Shown here: one piece after another, positions 44,868 to 56,221 of the stretch
Layout of the letters: every line of letters starts with the position of its first letter
How positions within the stretch are numbered: position 1 is the first letter of the stretch
From: Calycina herbarum
Lineage: Eukaryota; Ascomycota; Leotiomycetes; Helotiales; Pezizellaceae
Assembly: GCA_001414485.1 (NCBI GenBank)
Contig: LLEY01000135.1
Span: forward strand, 107,293-171,292
Reading direction: 5' to 3'
Length of the DNA stretch: 64,000 nt
Notes under the pieces: model-generated
Database searches by the model: none
Told to the model about the DNA's origin: nothing
What the model saw: only the letters and a program-made list of their open reading frames with translations
Translations under genes and position numbers: made by a program

Positions 44868-45699
44868 TCACGCATTCACAACTGTAATGTTGTTGACAAA
44901 GACCACGAGCACTGCTACGTACCTGGCCCAGTGAGTTAGCATGGTTTGATTGGAGAAGTGAAGAAGTAAGAATGCACGATTACTCACGCCGCGATAGATG
45001 CGAATATCTCATGTCTTTTTGCAAGGGTGAAAATTGCTAAGGTAAAGGCAAACGCAAGAGTAAAAAACAGTAATCGAGCTTTTTAGTTCTCAATGAAGTA
45101 GAGTAGCGATGTTGGAGTCAGATACAGGAGACATGCCAGCCCAGTTTGCAAAATTCGGACAGGGAGCCTTTTACGAGGCGCCGAGTAGTAGTGTAGGTCC
45201 GGATCCTTGGCAAATAGTGGTGACAAGGTCGTCATTAGATTTAAAGAATTGTGACTCTCCTTCTATGAGCGGCTTCACAGCATCCATCCATTTCGTAAAA
45301 CTAGCAACATTATCGTCCCCAGGTGTATTCATATTACACAGATTGAAAACCCGTTCTAGATCACGATCTATACAGTTAGCAGATTCTCTTGCTACGAAGT
45401 TATTATCTAATGCTAACCGTACTCTCGAAGTTTTAATCCGAAAGTATTCTTCGACGATCCATATTGGCGTCGTGTTCCCTTGAATTGAGATATAACTGCG
45501 TTCTTTCAGCAGTCTCAACTTCTTGATGTTCGTTCTCTAAAGAGCATAGTTCATCATGGGCAAGAAGAAGACTTCTAGTGTGTAAGGTGAAAAATCTTCT
45601 GAAAATAGAGAAGGCTGGGTCACTGCTTTGCAAGGCTGCAAGCCGAGGGTACCCTCGTGGGTAATCTTCCACTGAAGATGAGTATTTAGCATATGTCAA
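44868..45699 (-). pseudogene. DUF6594 membrane-protein gene, frame-broken
   Basis: The minus-strand frame from 45699 has the DUF6594 start block (EDYPRGYPRLAALQSSDPAFSIFRRF), then LLLAHDELCSLENEHQEVE. It stops at 45433-45435. The homology resumes in another frame (RLALDNNFVARESANCIDRD…SNDDLVTT), followed by a TAA inside the membrane region. The C-terminal helices are recognisable: LLFFTLAFAFTLAIFTLAKR, HEIFASIAA, then across a GTGAGT…CCAG intron (about 44932-44987) YVAVLVVFVNNITVVNA to a TGA at 44868-44870. No in-frame ATG precedes the first block. DUF6594 proteins are fungal membrane proteins of unknown function, often near incompatibility-type genes. This copy has at least one frameshift and one nonsense codon. 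It is convergent with the kinase-ankyrin pseudogene. Confidence 0.68.
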
Positions 45700-45954
45700 G
45701 CTTTAAGATTATACAACTGTACCGTGCATTATACCTAAGCTCACGTGTGGGCCCTGTTTTGGGGCAATTTTAGATCATGTATCGATGGTTGAGGTCACTG
45801 TGATGAAAACGAGAAGGAAAGGTATCAAGGCTGTGGAGATTGGGGTGCACCAATGAAGACTCTATACGACGTTGCGCCCAGTTGGGTGCCCTTAAAGTAG
45901 GGCTTCAAGGATTCAAACTCTTGCCAACTCTGACTTGGGTACGCTGGATATATG

Positions 45955-46297
45955 CTACACTCCTGTATCTTCCTTTTTGATCGTATATGTTTCGTTACCT
46001 TGGTGGGCTACGATTATATACGGTCCCAGCATTCCTCGACCGTCTGGTGGGCTATACCACACTTTATTCCCACTTTGAAAATATGACACAGTGGGGTACT
46101 GTGGACGTATCTTTAGCTGATATCCTCTAGCCTGATGAGTTGAACTTACATCGGTGCTTGAATCTTTGTGCGTTGCATATGTTCTCCAATCTTCTTCAGG
46201 TGGTATGTCGGGATTGACCTGAAGCGACCGGTGGTAAGCAAAGCGTCACCTCCATTTTACATGCAATACATACCTTATTACTGTGCTCAGGTGTCAT
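45955..46297 (-). CDS. Small 78-aa protein, three exons, head-to-head with pseudokinase
   Basis: The ATG at 46297 is followed by exons 46297-46274, 46218-46150 and 46098-45955. Introns are 55 nt (GTATGT…TCAG) and 51 nt (GTAAGT…ACAG, with a GCTAAAG branch). All junctions keep frame. The protein begins MTPEHSNKVNPDIPPEEDW; its second half (YPTVSYFQSGNKVWYSP…GPYIIVAHQGNETYTIKKED) looks like a small beta-barrel fold, similar to short accessory proteins I have seen in ascomycetes. It ends at a TAG (45955-45957). The same frame runs on for 13 sensible codons (HISSVPKSELARV) to a TGA at 45913-45915, so the TAG may be a CAG-to-TAG change. Only 76 bases separate this ATG from that of the plus-strand pseudokinase. 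Function unknown. Confidence 0.55.
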
Positions 46298-46373
46298 GAT
46301 GATTTAATGATGATTCCTACTCGGAACTGTAACTTGTGATATAGAGATTTAGATATACTGGAGGAGATCGAAA

Positions 46374-48062
46374 ATGCTGTCGCAATGTTGCTGCACATCC
46401 ACGTGGCTGGCTGTCAACAAAAGGACACCACCAACTTGGCCCTACTCATTCACCTCGGTAATGATGAGGGCGATGAGTCGTATGCTGGAAGCAAAAGATC
46501 ATTTAACTGTGAGGGATTTGTACCAACGCCTAAGCCTGCAAGTGGAGCAGGAGGAAAAGGTTTTCGAGACCCCGGTTCACATTTATCTTACTGAAAGACA
46601 CGAGAGAATAATTCTGAGACTGAGAAAACAGGCTATTGGGATGGAAGAGATCCATACTGACAGAGCTCTTACGCTTATTTCGATCACCATTTCTTTGTCA
46701 CAGAAGCCTGATCGGCCAGCACTCCAATGGCTGCAGCGATGGTTGAAGACCGCTACACCAAGAAGTGTATTAGATATCACTGTGGAGAAAGTCTTGTTGC
46801 AGGCAGAGAATATTCAAGACTTCTTACAGGAACGGAATGAGCCTAAGTTACAAGCTGCCGTTGCCAAAGACCTGGAGGCCCGGAAGCAAGTGGAGACACT
46901 CACGCTTCAAACACCATCAATAGAGACTTCGGGAAACCAAACTAGAGGGTCAGAAGAAGTCCAAGCGCAATCGATCTTAGAAAGCTTGGAACAGTGGAAT
47001 GATCAAGTTTACCAGTCGCTGCAAAGTAATCTCTTGCTCGAACCGGAATTTTGTTCAACGGACGAACTCCAAAACCTTGAACTCAGTTCGCCAGCTAAGA
47101 TGCTAGGTCTTTCAGATTCGGCTATATTAAGCTTACTTAACATGAAATACGACGAGTCTGCAGAGTTCATGGATGTTAGAGCTCTTTCACGTGTTTCTAT
47201 CGTCCTAGAAGAGAACACGGGATCTTCCCAGGTTCGAAATTATGGCCGGATGGCACAAAAACGTGTCCAGATCGAATATCGAGACTATGCAAGCTCCAAG
47301 GATAGAGAGAAAGCTATCTTACACATCAAAAGACTTACAAGTCTTCTCAGGAAAACTCGAGATCCAGCTTTCCATATTGCACCCTTTGTTGGTTTCACGG
47401 ACGAGCCGTTGCATGAGCGGTTTGGTCTTGTTTTTCAAGTACCGTATGGAACCCCATCAGAGGGCTACCGCCATTTGTCATTAAATGAGGCATATAACCA
47501 TTCAAAGCGCGTGGGCTTGAAGATGCGTTTCGACCTTGGAATTGCACTTACTCGAGCGCTGTCAGCGTTACATGCCGTCCGCTGGGTGCACAAAAGTCTT
47601 TCCAGTCAACAGGTTCTCTTTTTCATTAAATTGATCCCTCCTGGGACAGCGAACTACCACCATGAGACTGGTGCTAAAATTGACTTCTCGCGGCCTCGAC
47701 TCTTTGGCTTTGATCTATCTCGACCCGAGGATGTCAGTTCAATTGGGACTAAAGAATATCGACGCGCAAGGCAAATTTACATGCATCCAAAACGCTGGGG
47801 ACAACCAGAAGAGATTTCCGGAAAAATCCATGATATCTATGCCCTGGGCGTGATCCTCCTTGAGATTGGATGCTGGCGACCTGCAAGCTCATTGGACAAG
47901 AAGGGAAAGAAATTTGACTGGGTAAACGACAAGGAACAGGTTCGAAAGGAATTGATAATTATAGCGAAAGAAATGCTGCCACATATGACAGGTGAAATGT
48001 ATTGTGGGGCAGTTATAGCTTGCCTTGACGATGGCTTCGACAAATATGCGAAGAGAATTTAA
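46374..48062 (+). CDS. Fungal pseudokinase-like protein (kinase fold, catalytic residues lost)
   Basis: A 562-aa single frame from the ATG at 46374. The first about 30 residues look poorly folded, so the true start may be a later Met or an upstream exon. Residues about 50-230 are helical and charged (RDLYQRLSLQVEQEEKVFET…). From about 275 a protein-kinase-like domain follows: VQIEYRDY in place of the VAIK strand, then ALHAVRWVHKSLSSQQVLFF where HRDLKxxN has become HKSLSSQQ, GFDLSRPED at the DFG position, and YRRARQIYMHPKRWGQ with DIYALGVILLEIG. Catalytic Asp and Asn are absent, so it is probably inactive. This architecture matches fungal HeLo-type and DUF7580-like kinase-related proteins linked to programmed cell death or incompatibility; that link is inference. 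It is the only large intact gene in the 41-48 kb cluster. Confidence 0.7.
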   Translation: MLSQCCCTSTWLAVNKRTPPTWPYSFTSVMMRAMSRMLEAKDHLTVRDLYQRLSLQVEQEEKVFETPVHIYLTERHERIILRLRKQAIGMEEIHTDRALTLISITISLSQKPDRPALQWLQRWLKTATPRSVLDITVEKVLLQAENIQDFLQERNEPKLQAAVAKDLEARKQVETLTLQTPSIETSGNQTRGSEEVQAQSILESLEQWNDQVYQSLQSNLLLEPEFCSTDELQNLELSSPAKMLGLSDSAILSLLNMKYDESAEFMDVRALSRVSIVLEENTGSSQVRNYGRMAQKRVQIEYRDYASSKDREKAILHIKRLTSLLRKTRDPAFHIAPFVGFTDEPLHERFGLVFQVPYGTPSEGYRHLSLNEAYNHSKRVGLKMRFDLGIALTRALSALHAVRWVHKSLSSQQVLFFIKLIPPGTANYHHETGAKIDFSRPRLFGFDLSRPEDVSSIGTKEYRRARQIYMHPKRWGQPEEISGKIHDIYALGVILLEIGCWRPASSLDKKGKKFDWVNDKEQVRKELIIIAKEMLPHMTGEMYCGAVIACLDDGFDKYAKRI

Positions 48063-50438
48063 TTTTTCTGTGTTTGGTGCAAAAATAAATCCTAATTAGT
48101 GCCCTGACGTTTAAGTGAAAATTATTTGGCGGTTGAGGAAAAGAGAAGCTATGAGTTTTTCAAAATCAAACTGTCAAGTAAATAGTGGGCCCAATATAAG
48201 TGTCAGGTCATTTTTGAGTAGGGTTAACCATATTTTCCCCTACGACGTTTGGTGACGCTTTTGAAGTTTCAGATACAGATCTCTTGTACCCATATGTTCT
48301 ATATAAAATATTACCATCTTCGAGAAAGTTGATTCTCCTGGCTCCGTCATTCTGCAGGTTGTATCGAGGGAGAAAGGGGTTTGGTGGGATCATCATTTTG
48401 CCTTTGTTGGTCTTGGTGTTGGTTTTCCGTTGGCTTCTAAAGCCCTGAGATCTTGCATACCTCGTGGCATTTGAGTGAGTTTCAAGATAATTACTTGATG
48501 CTTGGTGTGATGATCTATTTCCCGGTGTGTTCAGGAGTAGCTCGGCACTGTAAATTGAAAATGCGATATATGAGAGGTTTGAAATAAAGTTCGGTTATAA
48601 ATCAACGTCCAAGGACGATCCAAGTTCGTACCTTCATTAACCGTACCGGTAGTCCAGAAGGGGCTCTCGCCACGCGTTAATAAAGTATAAATTTGTTGGA
48701 AACAATTGGCCAAGGGCGAACCAGTTCCCCGGGACATCTCGTGGCATTTTCACAAGTTTCAAGTTGAACGCCAACCTCGTTATCCGAAGCCAAGAAATGA
48801 GTTCATGTGAAATACGACGTGGCAAAGTTGGTATGATTCACCAAGTTGTCTTCTGTTGGCTTCTATCACTCCGATTTCCGAGTCCCTCCTTGCTTCAACG
48901 CCTGGTATTGCGGGTAACTTCAAGACCCTTAGTTTGTTTTTGTGATTTTGGTGACATCAAGAGGAAGGATAAAAACAAAATGCCAGGGGAGCGCTGTTGG
49001 TAAGGTTGGGATATGTTGGTATGACTTCATATTTATAGAACAATGGGAACAAAAGTTCAATTTAGAGTCTCGATCTCTTCATGAGTTGGAAGATGAGTTC
49101 ATCTTATGGACCAAGTGCATTGGTAACCATTGTAAGCTTCCTTTCTCTCCCAGCCGGCAATTGGGTCATGTACGACGAAATGGCCAGACTTGATTCCCAC
49201 CGAGCCCGACATTTCGTGGCGAGCTGATGAGATTACTGCGCTGTGGAGTTTTCATCACATTTCGGCCAGGCAACAGAATTCGTATCCGTCAAGCCGTGTA
49301 CCACTCGATTCTTATTCGAAATGTCGGTAAACATCGGAATAGCAGGATCCCACACGATCCATTGATAACTCAACAAGCTGTTGGAATCACTTGGTCGTTC
49401 TAGACCCGAATTCTTGGAAAGCCAGAAGCCATCGTGGCATACCTTACTCTGCATAAGGCGTGAGCACATGGCATCTCAAGAATCATCACCACGGTACGAC
49501 CAACCACGAACCACCAACCTTCACAAAAAACAATGTTTCCGTGAAATCGTGATCGAACCTACAGATGAGCCGTTATAAACCGCGTCATCCAACAAGAAAA
49601 AAATCCTACGGAAAAAAAGAAGAAAACGGGAGCACCGACTGGGTAAGACTCCGTACTTTCTCATATTGTGAGGATCCTCCACCTATCATATTACGGTGTG
49701 TAATAAAGGAAACGCCACCAACACACAACCACGCACTGGGAATCTTTTGACTTCCCTTCTGGCCATGCAACCCATCCCGCAAAGCGCCAGTGAGGAAGAG
49801 ATCCGTACAGGAAAAGAAAGAAAAGTGAAATAAAGTACGAACTTTCGCTTTGGGCAGAAATCTAGGCTGGGCAAGAATCAGATAAACTCAACGCTCGTTA
49901 AGCGAACGAATTTGACATCTTTATTCGAAGCAAAGGTCCATCTCCAAATAAATGCCCAACGCGAAAATAAATGAAAAAACCGTGCCAAAAAAACCAATAT
50001 AACGGCCGAAAATAAATGTAAGAGAACCGCGTACCACAACCCGCTCCTCCCCCCGTACCGAAAATACGTACGAAAACTCCACACCATCTCCGCCTTCATG
50101 CATAAAACTCAAATTCAAAGAGATTCATCACTTCCACCAGCTTCATAAGTGGAGCCTAGAACAATGCATAAATCCCATGACAGAAGCTTCATAAAATAGA
50201 AATAAACAAATGGGTTGTTCCCGTCGGAAGTGCATCCGTCAAGCCAGTCAGCATACGCCGCATCTATGCTCGGTATCATTTTGTACAGGTGACTGCGCCT
50301 TTTCGCATTGAGAGGGAACCTGGGATCTTTTCTTATCGATTGAGAAGCTCGAAAGATCAATTGAGCTCTGATTGTGCTTATCGATTGCTCATATCAGCTG
50401 AAGAGCACGTGCGAAAAATGAAATTACCCATTTGGTGG
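48063..50438. other. 2.4-kb region without a supported gene
   Basis: Short broken frames only. CTCGTGGCATTT recurs at about 48464 and 48738, with similar AGTTTCAAG words after each, suggesting a diverged duplication. A 62-codon minus-strand frame at 48208-48396 has protein-like composition but no family signal. Confidence 0.35.
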
Positions 50439-50654
50439 CACCAGGGACTGCAGGAATTCGTGACTCTATTCTCGAAGTATTTACACTTCCACAATTGTTC
50501 CAACTCCTTTGGAATAATAAAGATATTATAATCTTAATTATTCGAGCCTTTTGGGATAATAGAATCGATTTATCAGGTCTCGGATAAACAATGGAAGGAG
50601 CAGAGGAGAGTTGGACAACTATTCGCCAGTCACGAATTCCTGCATCCCCTGGTG
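50439..50654. mobile_element. 216-bp MITE-like element with 27-bp terminal inverted repeats
   Basis: The left end (50439-50465) and the reverse complement of the right end (50628-50654) agree at all but two or three positions around CACCAGGG…GCAGGAATTCGTGACT. The CAGGG start and AT-rich core (about 50500-50570) suggest a hAT-type miniature element. I could not see a clean 8-bp target duplication, so the class is uncertain. Noncoding. Confidence 0.65.
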
Positions 50655-53600
50655 ATGGTGAAAGAATGAGAAGGATGATGAAGTGGGGTCAATTAAATCT
50701 GCCGTGGGGGAATCTGGAAGAGGAAGAAATTTCCCCGCACTAAACCTCTCGTGGTCTTGGAAAAGACAGAAGCATTTCAAACATTCGGATACAGAAAGAA
50801 TCCGTGGTGATCAGACAGGAACAACCACATCTCACCTCTTGATTTTCCTTCACCTAAGTTTGGTATTGTTTCTAGAAGCATGATGATTTTCCATTTTCCG
50901 ACGTCACCAACTTAAAATGGCGAAGTAAGTTTACTTTGACAGAAGAACCTTTTGACTCCCAAGGAAAAGCCTTGCTTGAGAGGCCCATCAATCAATCAGC
51001 TCAATTCAATCACCACAAAACCCTCCCCACCCAACACCTCCAATTGGCCACAAATCCCCTCTCCACTCCCCTTTTGCTCTCGCACGGACACCAAAAAGAC
51101 CCCCATTTCCACACTAGGCCCAGACGTTTGACAAGGAAGACACGTTTTGACCCCTCCATCAACCAGCCCCTCACGCACTGAAACTAGAATCAGAACAGCC
51201 TAGGGTACGGAGCACTCTGTACGGAGTACCTTTCCTAAAATAATCCGAGAGCTCGGAGGGGTAAATAGCATCGCACGATGTATTGTTCTATTGAAACATA
51301 CATGGTGATTGATTTGAGTTGTTTGTAGTTATATGAGACGCGGAATATAGAATTGGCAGGCCGCTTGGAAACAAAAACTGCCGTTATGGAGATCTTCTGT
51401 CGGCTAAGAGATGGTGCCGAAGAATTCCCCAAACAACAAAAAAAACACCTCTAAAAATGTGCCGTTATGAAAATCATCTATCACCCGTCAAATGCGTGCA
51501 TTAGAACCATCCACAAAATCTACTAAGCTATGGTGAGATCCTGAATACGTCCGCCTGCCTACGGTGAATTCCCAAGACAATTATTCTCCTAGACTTACTA
51601 GACATGATTCGGGAGCTACACATCCCCCCCCCGCATGAATTCTAGGTGCTAATAGCTCAAGATCATCGCTAATCGATGACAAAATGGCTCGTCTCTATTC
51701 TAAAAGAAGCCTTGATCCCACACACCAACAACTATCACGGAATATAGCAAAACACCGAGGCCGAAACTAAACATCAACCAAACGTACTAAGAAGGTCATA
51801 CTGCTTTCCACTCTCTGGAACTTTTGACATCAACTAATTCAATATGAAGCAAAACTTGAGACTAGTATGCGCAGTCTAGGAAAGTGAAATTTTGACACCT
51901 AGTGCTAGCAAGATAGTGAAAACTACTCATACTCAAGAAATTACAAAATTAGAAATGGCAAGAAGTCAAGGATAGCCTGTATTATTCCGCAGCACTTGTC
52001 AAAGATCCATTCCCAGATCTGAGAGAAGCTTAACCATTTGGCATATGGACCGAACATTCAAGAAAAGAAATCAGATTTTCACTTGAGACCTTTGAAACCA
52101 GAGTCGACGTATTCCGCAAAGCCAAAAAAATGCAAGAGGAAAAATTCAACTCACTCTCCACAACACCATCTATTGTTTGCCCCCATTCCCCACCACATCT
52201 CCGTACCGTGAGTGCGTGAGTGCCGTGCTTACCGCCTTGAGAGATCTCCTACCAGTATCATACCAGTATCGTAACCACAACATCAACCGCCCTGCAAATC
52301 CATCATCAACCAAAAACAACCAACAATTCAGACCTCAAAAGGACATCTCCAAACAAGAGCGACCTCTCCCGCAACCACGGCACGGTACGGTACGTAAAAA
52401 AGAGAAGGAAAAGAGGCAACTAAACAAATCCACGCGATCTAGTACATCTAGCTCACGATATCCCGTCACTAGTACGGTAGGTCATCGAGGAAACACTCTT
52501 GTGGTACTGGAGACATACCCGCGTACCCTCTGAAAACAATTTGAAAATCAACGCGCCATACACCAATGAAAAAGAACCACACATGCTTCAATTAATCAGA
52601 TAGATTGATTTCTCGGAGATCGAAGCCTAGAAGCTTTCCATGCATACACCAAGGAGAAAGAAATACATACCATCCATCAGCCCGCATCGATATCTAAACA
52701 ATAGGAGAAGAGGCAACCAACCCCACACCTCCATCGCTTCCCCTCCTGCGTACCCCTCATTTCTAATCCCACGTATATCTCCCCTCATATACACCTTCTC
52801 CTCAACACGAACGCAAAAGAAAAAAGCCAAAGCCACGAAACCAAACCACATTTATTCCACGATAAAAAGTCCATGCATTGAATCACATCTTTCCCCTCAC
52901 ACCTCAACACTTTACCAGAGAAATCATCCACACCAAAGAGGCACACAACGTGCTATAAAAAGAAGCAGCAACCGACCCGCAAACGCCATGGCGGAAGCGC
53001 GGCCTGGCGAACGGGCGAGGCGGGGATCAAGCACTCGTTCCGCTTGGAGGTCCATGCGATCCAATCCGACCCACACTTAAAAACACAAAAAAGAAAGTGA
53101 AATCCACAAGAAATGAGTGATAAAATCACCCAATTGGGTAAATAATCAACCCTTCTGAAGTGGGGCATCTAAGACCCCGTCCCACCCGACACATCGCAGA
53201 AAGCCTCACTTTTCATCTGAATGTTTGCTTGCATGCAAGCTGCGAACCATGAAAAGTGGTCCGTACCTGGATGGACGTGATGGATGGCAGCCCAACGCGG
53301 TTGTTGGGTTGTCTGTTTTTGGGCAAGGAAATGTAGATCTTGTTGTTGGGGATGATCAGGGACTTGATGTTCAAACTTTATTTCAGAGTGAGATAATGGG
53401 ATTGGGAAGTGGCCAGAGAGCGGTCAAACTCTAGGTGGAGTTATGAGTGGGGAGGATATGGAATTTTGGGTAGAATTATGAAACAGATATCGTAGGATTT
53501 GGGCACGAACCGTTTGAGATGCAGAGGCAACAACACAGATGCGGTTAAAACAGTTGTTCTTTACAGTAGTGCGTACAGGAAGCATTGAGCTTCCCAGATT

Positions 53601-54720
53601 TTCTCCAATGGTCTTCAGTCACATGTTCTTGTTCATTGGAATGGTGTGATGGACTGCAGGCGGGTGTTTTGACAATTGATGCACTCGTAGATATTGTAGA
53701 TATGCTCGAACAAAACAGACCATTTCTAATCGTGAGTGCGGTCTAAAACGTCATTTTCGTCTTGGTGCATGAATGGTGATTGTTGACTGCATGTTGACGA
53801 ACCAATTGTTGGTTGCACGGTTGAATTGATAGATATGTAGTTATCGCAACCGGGTTCAGCGTGCGGGGAGAAAGGCGGGCGGGTTACTACTCGGTCATAC
53901 TTCCTTACCTAATATCTGACGATTAGCGATCTTGTCTGTATTTGGGATCCTGAAACTTATTATTTGGGATTGGAAAAATTAATAGTCATGCTGATCAGTG
54001 GAGGGAAACCCGTTATCGACGAAGATCGCCGTTTGGGAGGAAGGATTTATGGCCTGTTTTGTGCTTTCTCCAGAGTCCCGAGTCTTTAATTGCATTAATG
54101 CCGAGATGTACAGGCTAGCTGCCCAAAGTCACCAATCGACTGAAGAAGTGGAATTGACGTGAGGAACCTCAACAATCGCGGGGCAGGCCCTGAATAATAG
54201 CCTGAATTGATTCTGATTGGAGCGATTGAGGTTGCATTTCTTTTTTTCCACCTAAGCGAAGGCAACTGAAATGCACGGATTTGGACGTTTTTCAAATGCA
54301 CCACCACCCCCTCCAACCTGCCGCTGTCATTATGGCCAAGGCTGCATAAACCATTATTGCATATGCACTTCTTGAGCACATTGGGCGTGTGCCTCGAAGA
54401 TGCAAGATGCACGTGTTGAAACTCGAAATGGACTCGGACTTGTGCTTCACACAAAGTTGCTGCAGCCTCAGCTCTTCCCTCGCTGTTGGTTGTGGGTTAA
54501 AAATGTCGCAAGCACGAAAAAGAGCTGTCGTTTCCGTACGTAAGAATATGCGAATCAATACGATGGATCGCCTTGTTTCTGGATCGCTGGTTTGGAGCTC
54601 ATTGGGATTCTTTATCGCGCTGCATCGCGTCTGCAGCTGCAGGTTGTTTTGAGCCAGACCCATGGGAAGGAAGATCGTGAGGACTTTCTGGAAGTCCTTT
54701 TCTGTTCTTGCTGGGTGGGA
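50655..54720. other. 4-kb noncoding region
   Basis: I see no gene I can support. The frames of 60-146 codons lack family signal and often overlap on both strands. Composition is normal and no tandem array or inverted-repeat element was spotted. It could hold long UTRs or noncoding transcripts. Confidence 0.35.
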
Positions 54721-55080
54721 TCAACAGGCGAGGTCGGATGGACCGCTGGAAGAAGGATTCAGAGCTTGTCCAGAAGCCCAGGGCAGGACGGGCCATCTGA
54801 GGGCCAAGAAAGGTTCCGGGATAGTGCGCAGGTCCAACGGGACTTGCAGGTGGGCCTTGCAAGCCTCCATGCATATAACAGGGTTCTTTCTCGAGATCCT
54901 TGACTGCTTGAAGTTTGGAGTCGAGTCTTGGGGGTCCAAAGAAGAGGCCTTACCCCACGCAAGAGGTACGGAGTATACAGAGGTACATTTGAAGTTCAAT
55001 ACCACAGCTTCTCGAGGACACACCCGATATGCAGCTCCAATTTGAAGCAGAAGAGGGAGGAGCAAGAGAAAATAAAGCAT
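54721..55080 (-). CDS. Candidate small secreted protein (119 aa, weak)
   Basis: The frame is longer upstream (to 55341), but the ATG at 55080 starts a textbook signal peptide (MLYFLLLLPLLLQIGAAYRV). The mature part is about 100 residues with five cysteines, no recognised domain and rather random composition. No splice sites are needed. Small cysteine-bearing secreted proteins are frequent in plant-associated fungi, but a chance hydrophobic stretch in a noncoding frame is equally plausible. Confidence 0.25.
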   Translation of the reverse strand: MLYFLLLLPLLLQIGAAYRVCPREAVVLNFKCTSVYSVPLAWGKASSLDPQDSTPNFKQSRISRKNPVICMEACKAHLQVPLDLRTIPEPFLALRWPVLPWASGQALNPSSSGPSDLAC

Positions 55081-56221
55081 CCCGCGTTCTTCATGTGATG
55101 TGTTTGTCTGTCGTGATGGGTTCATTGATACCCAAGGCGAAAATGGCGACGCCGATTTGCGGAGGGAAAGTGTCATGGACTTGACAACAAGAGATTGCAG
55201 AATCGAGTAAAGATCCCGCTGCAGAAGGTAAGGTAAGGTGGCATGAACGCGACCAAGAACCATTTTGAGCGGCGGGGGAAAAAGGTACCAGAGTTGCATG
55301 CCATCAATACTCTCTGAAAGTGGTTGGATCGACAGAACCATCAGCTCTCGTTGGTCGAGGAAACGCCTGTTTAACAGGCACGACGTGGGATAAGATCCCC
55401 TTCAAGACGTTGTTAATAGCATGATTGCCATGCCGTGCCTATCATGGCACTCACGATAGATTAGGCCGATGCCATGAAGCCGAAGAGGGGGGGTTGAACG
55501 TTGGACGTTGGAGGACTCGGGAGCCATCCGGATCTGCTGCCATACGTTGCGGACAACGACAACGAAGCATCGCATGGCGAGATCTGGTTTGTACTGCAAC
55601 GCATAACTTCGTATTTGGCAGCACCGCAACGCGTCGTGTGCGGAGAGGAGAAGATGGGGAGGGGGGGAGGAAGGGCGCGTAGAGTGGAAAAGAGATGAGG
55701 CGTGCGGTGGTGGTTGTATGGGAGAATGGTTGAATCGGCGATGTTGAAGCTTCAGCTACCGGTATTGGAGTATGGCTTTTTGGAATTGGTCCTCGAATAG
55801 GGGCATTTCGAGAAAGGATGCGCACACCTCCTCATTCCAGAGAGATATCAGTGGTGACCAGTAACCAGTAACCACTGATCCATGAGCAATGGCAGGTCGT
55901 TCAAGGTGTGGCATCTAAAAGTTGTTGTGGTGTTGATGGTGTAACGAGATCCCGCGACATCGGGAATAGCACTTGTTAGTCGATATCTCCGCTGCAATGT
56001 GCCCACGTCTCATGAAGAGAGGTTTTCAATCAAAGTGATGGAAGGAATGCCCAAAACGAGGAGAAAAGCATGATGGTACTATCGCATTCTGATGAGGCAT
56101 TGGCAGATATAAAATTGCCACGAGTCCCTGTTCTCCTTCTGCTCAGCAGGCGCGGGCCAGGCCACAATGCGGCTCTTGAGTCTGGAGCTGGAGAGTTTGT
56201 AGTAGTATTTACTCTCTCTCT
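55081..56221. other. Noncoding flank of the transposon block
   Basis: Normal GC content and only short frames. Composition drops abruptly near 56200-56222, after GAGTTTGTAGTAGTATTTAC, marking the left edge of the AT-rich block. Confidence 0.45.

Noticed and set aside
52640..53080. 146-codon plus-strand frame
   Set aside because: His/Pro/Thr/Ser-rich chance frame in C/A-rich noncoding DNA; no family signal.
54721..55341. Full 206-codon minus-strand frame as one gene
   Set aside because: The upstream half is not protein-like; only the part from the internal ATG with a signal peptide was kept, at low confidence.
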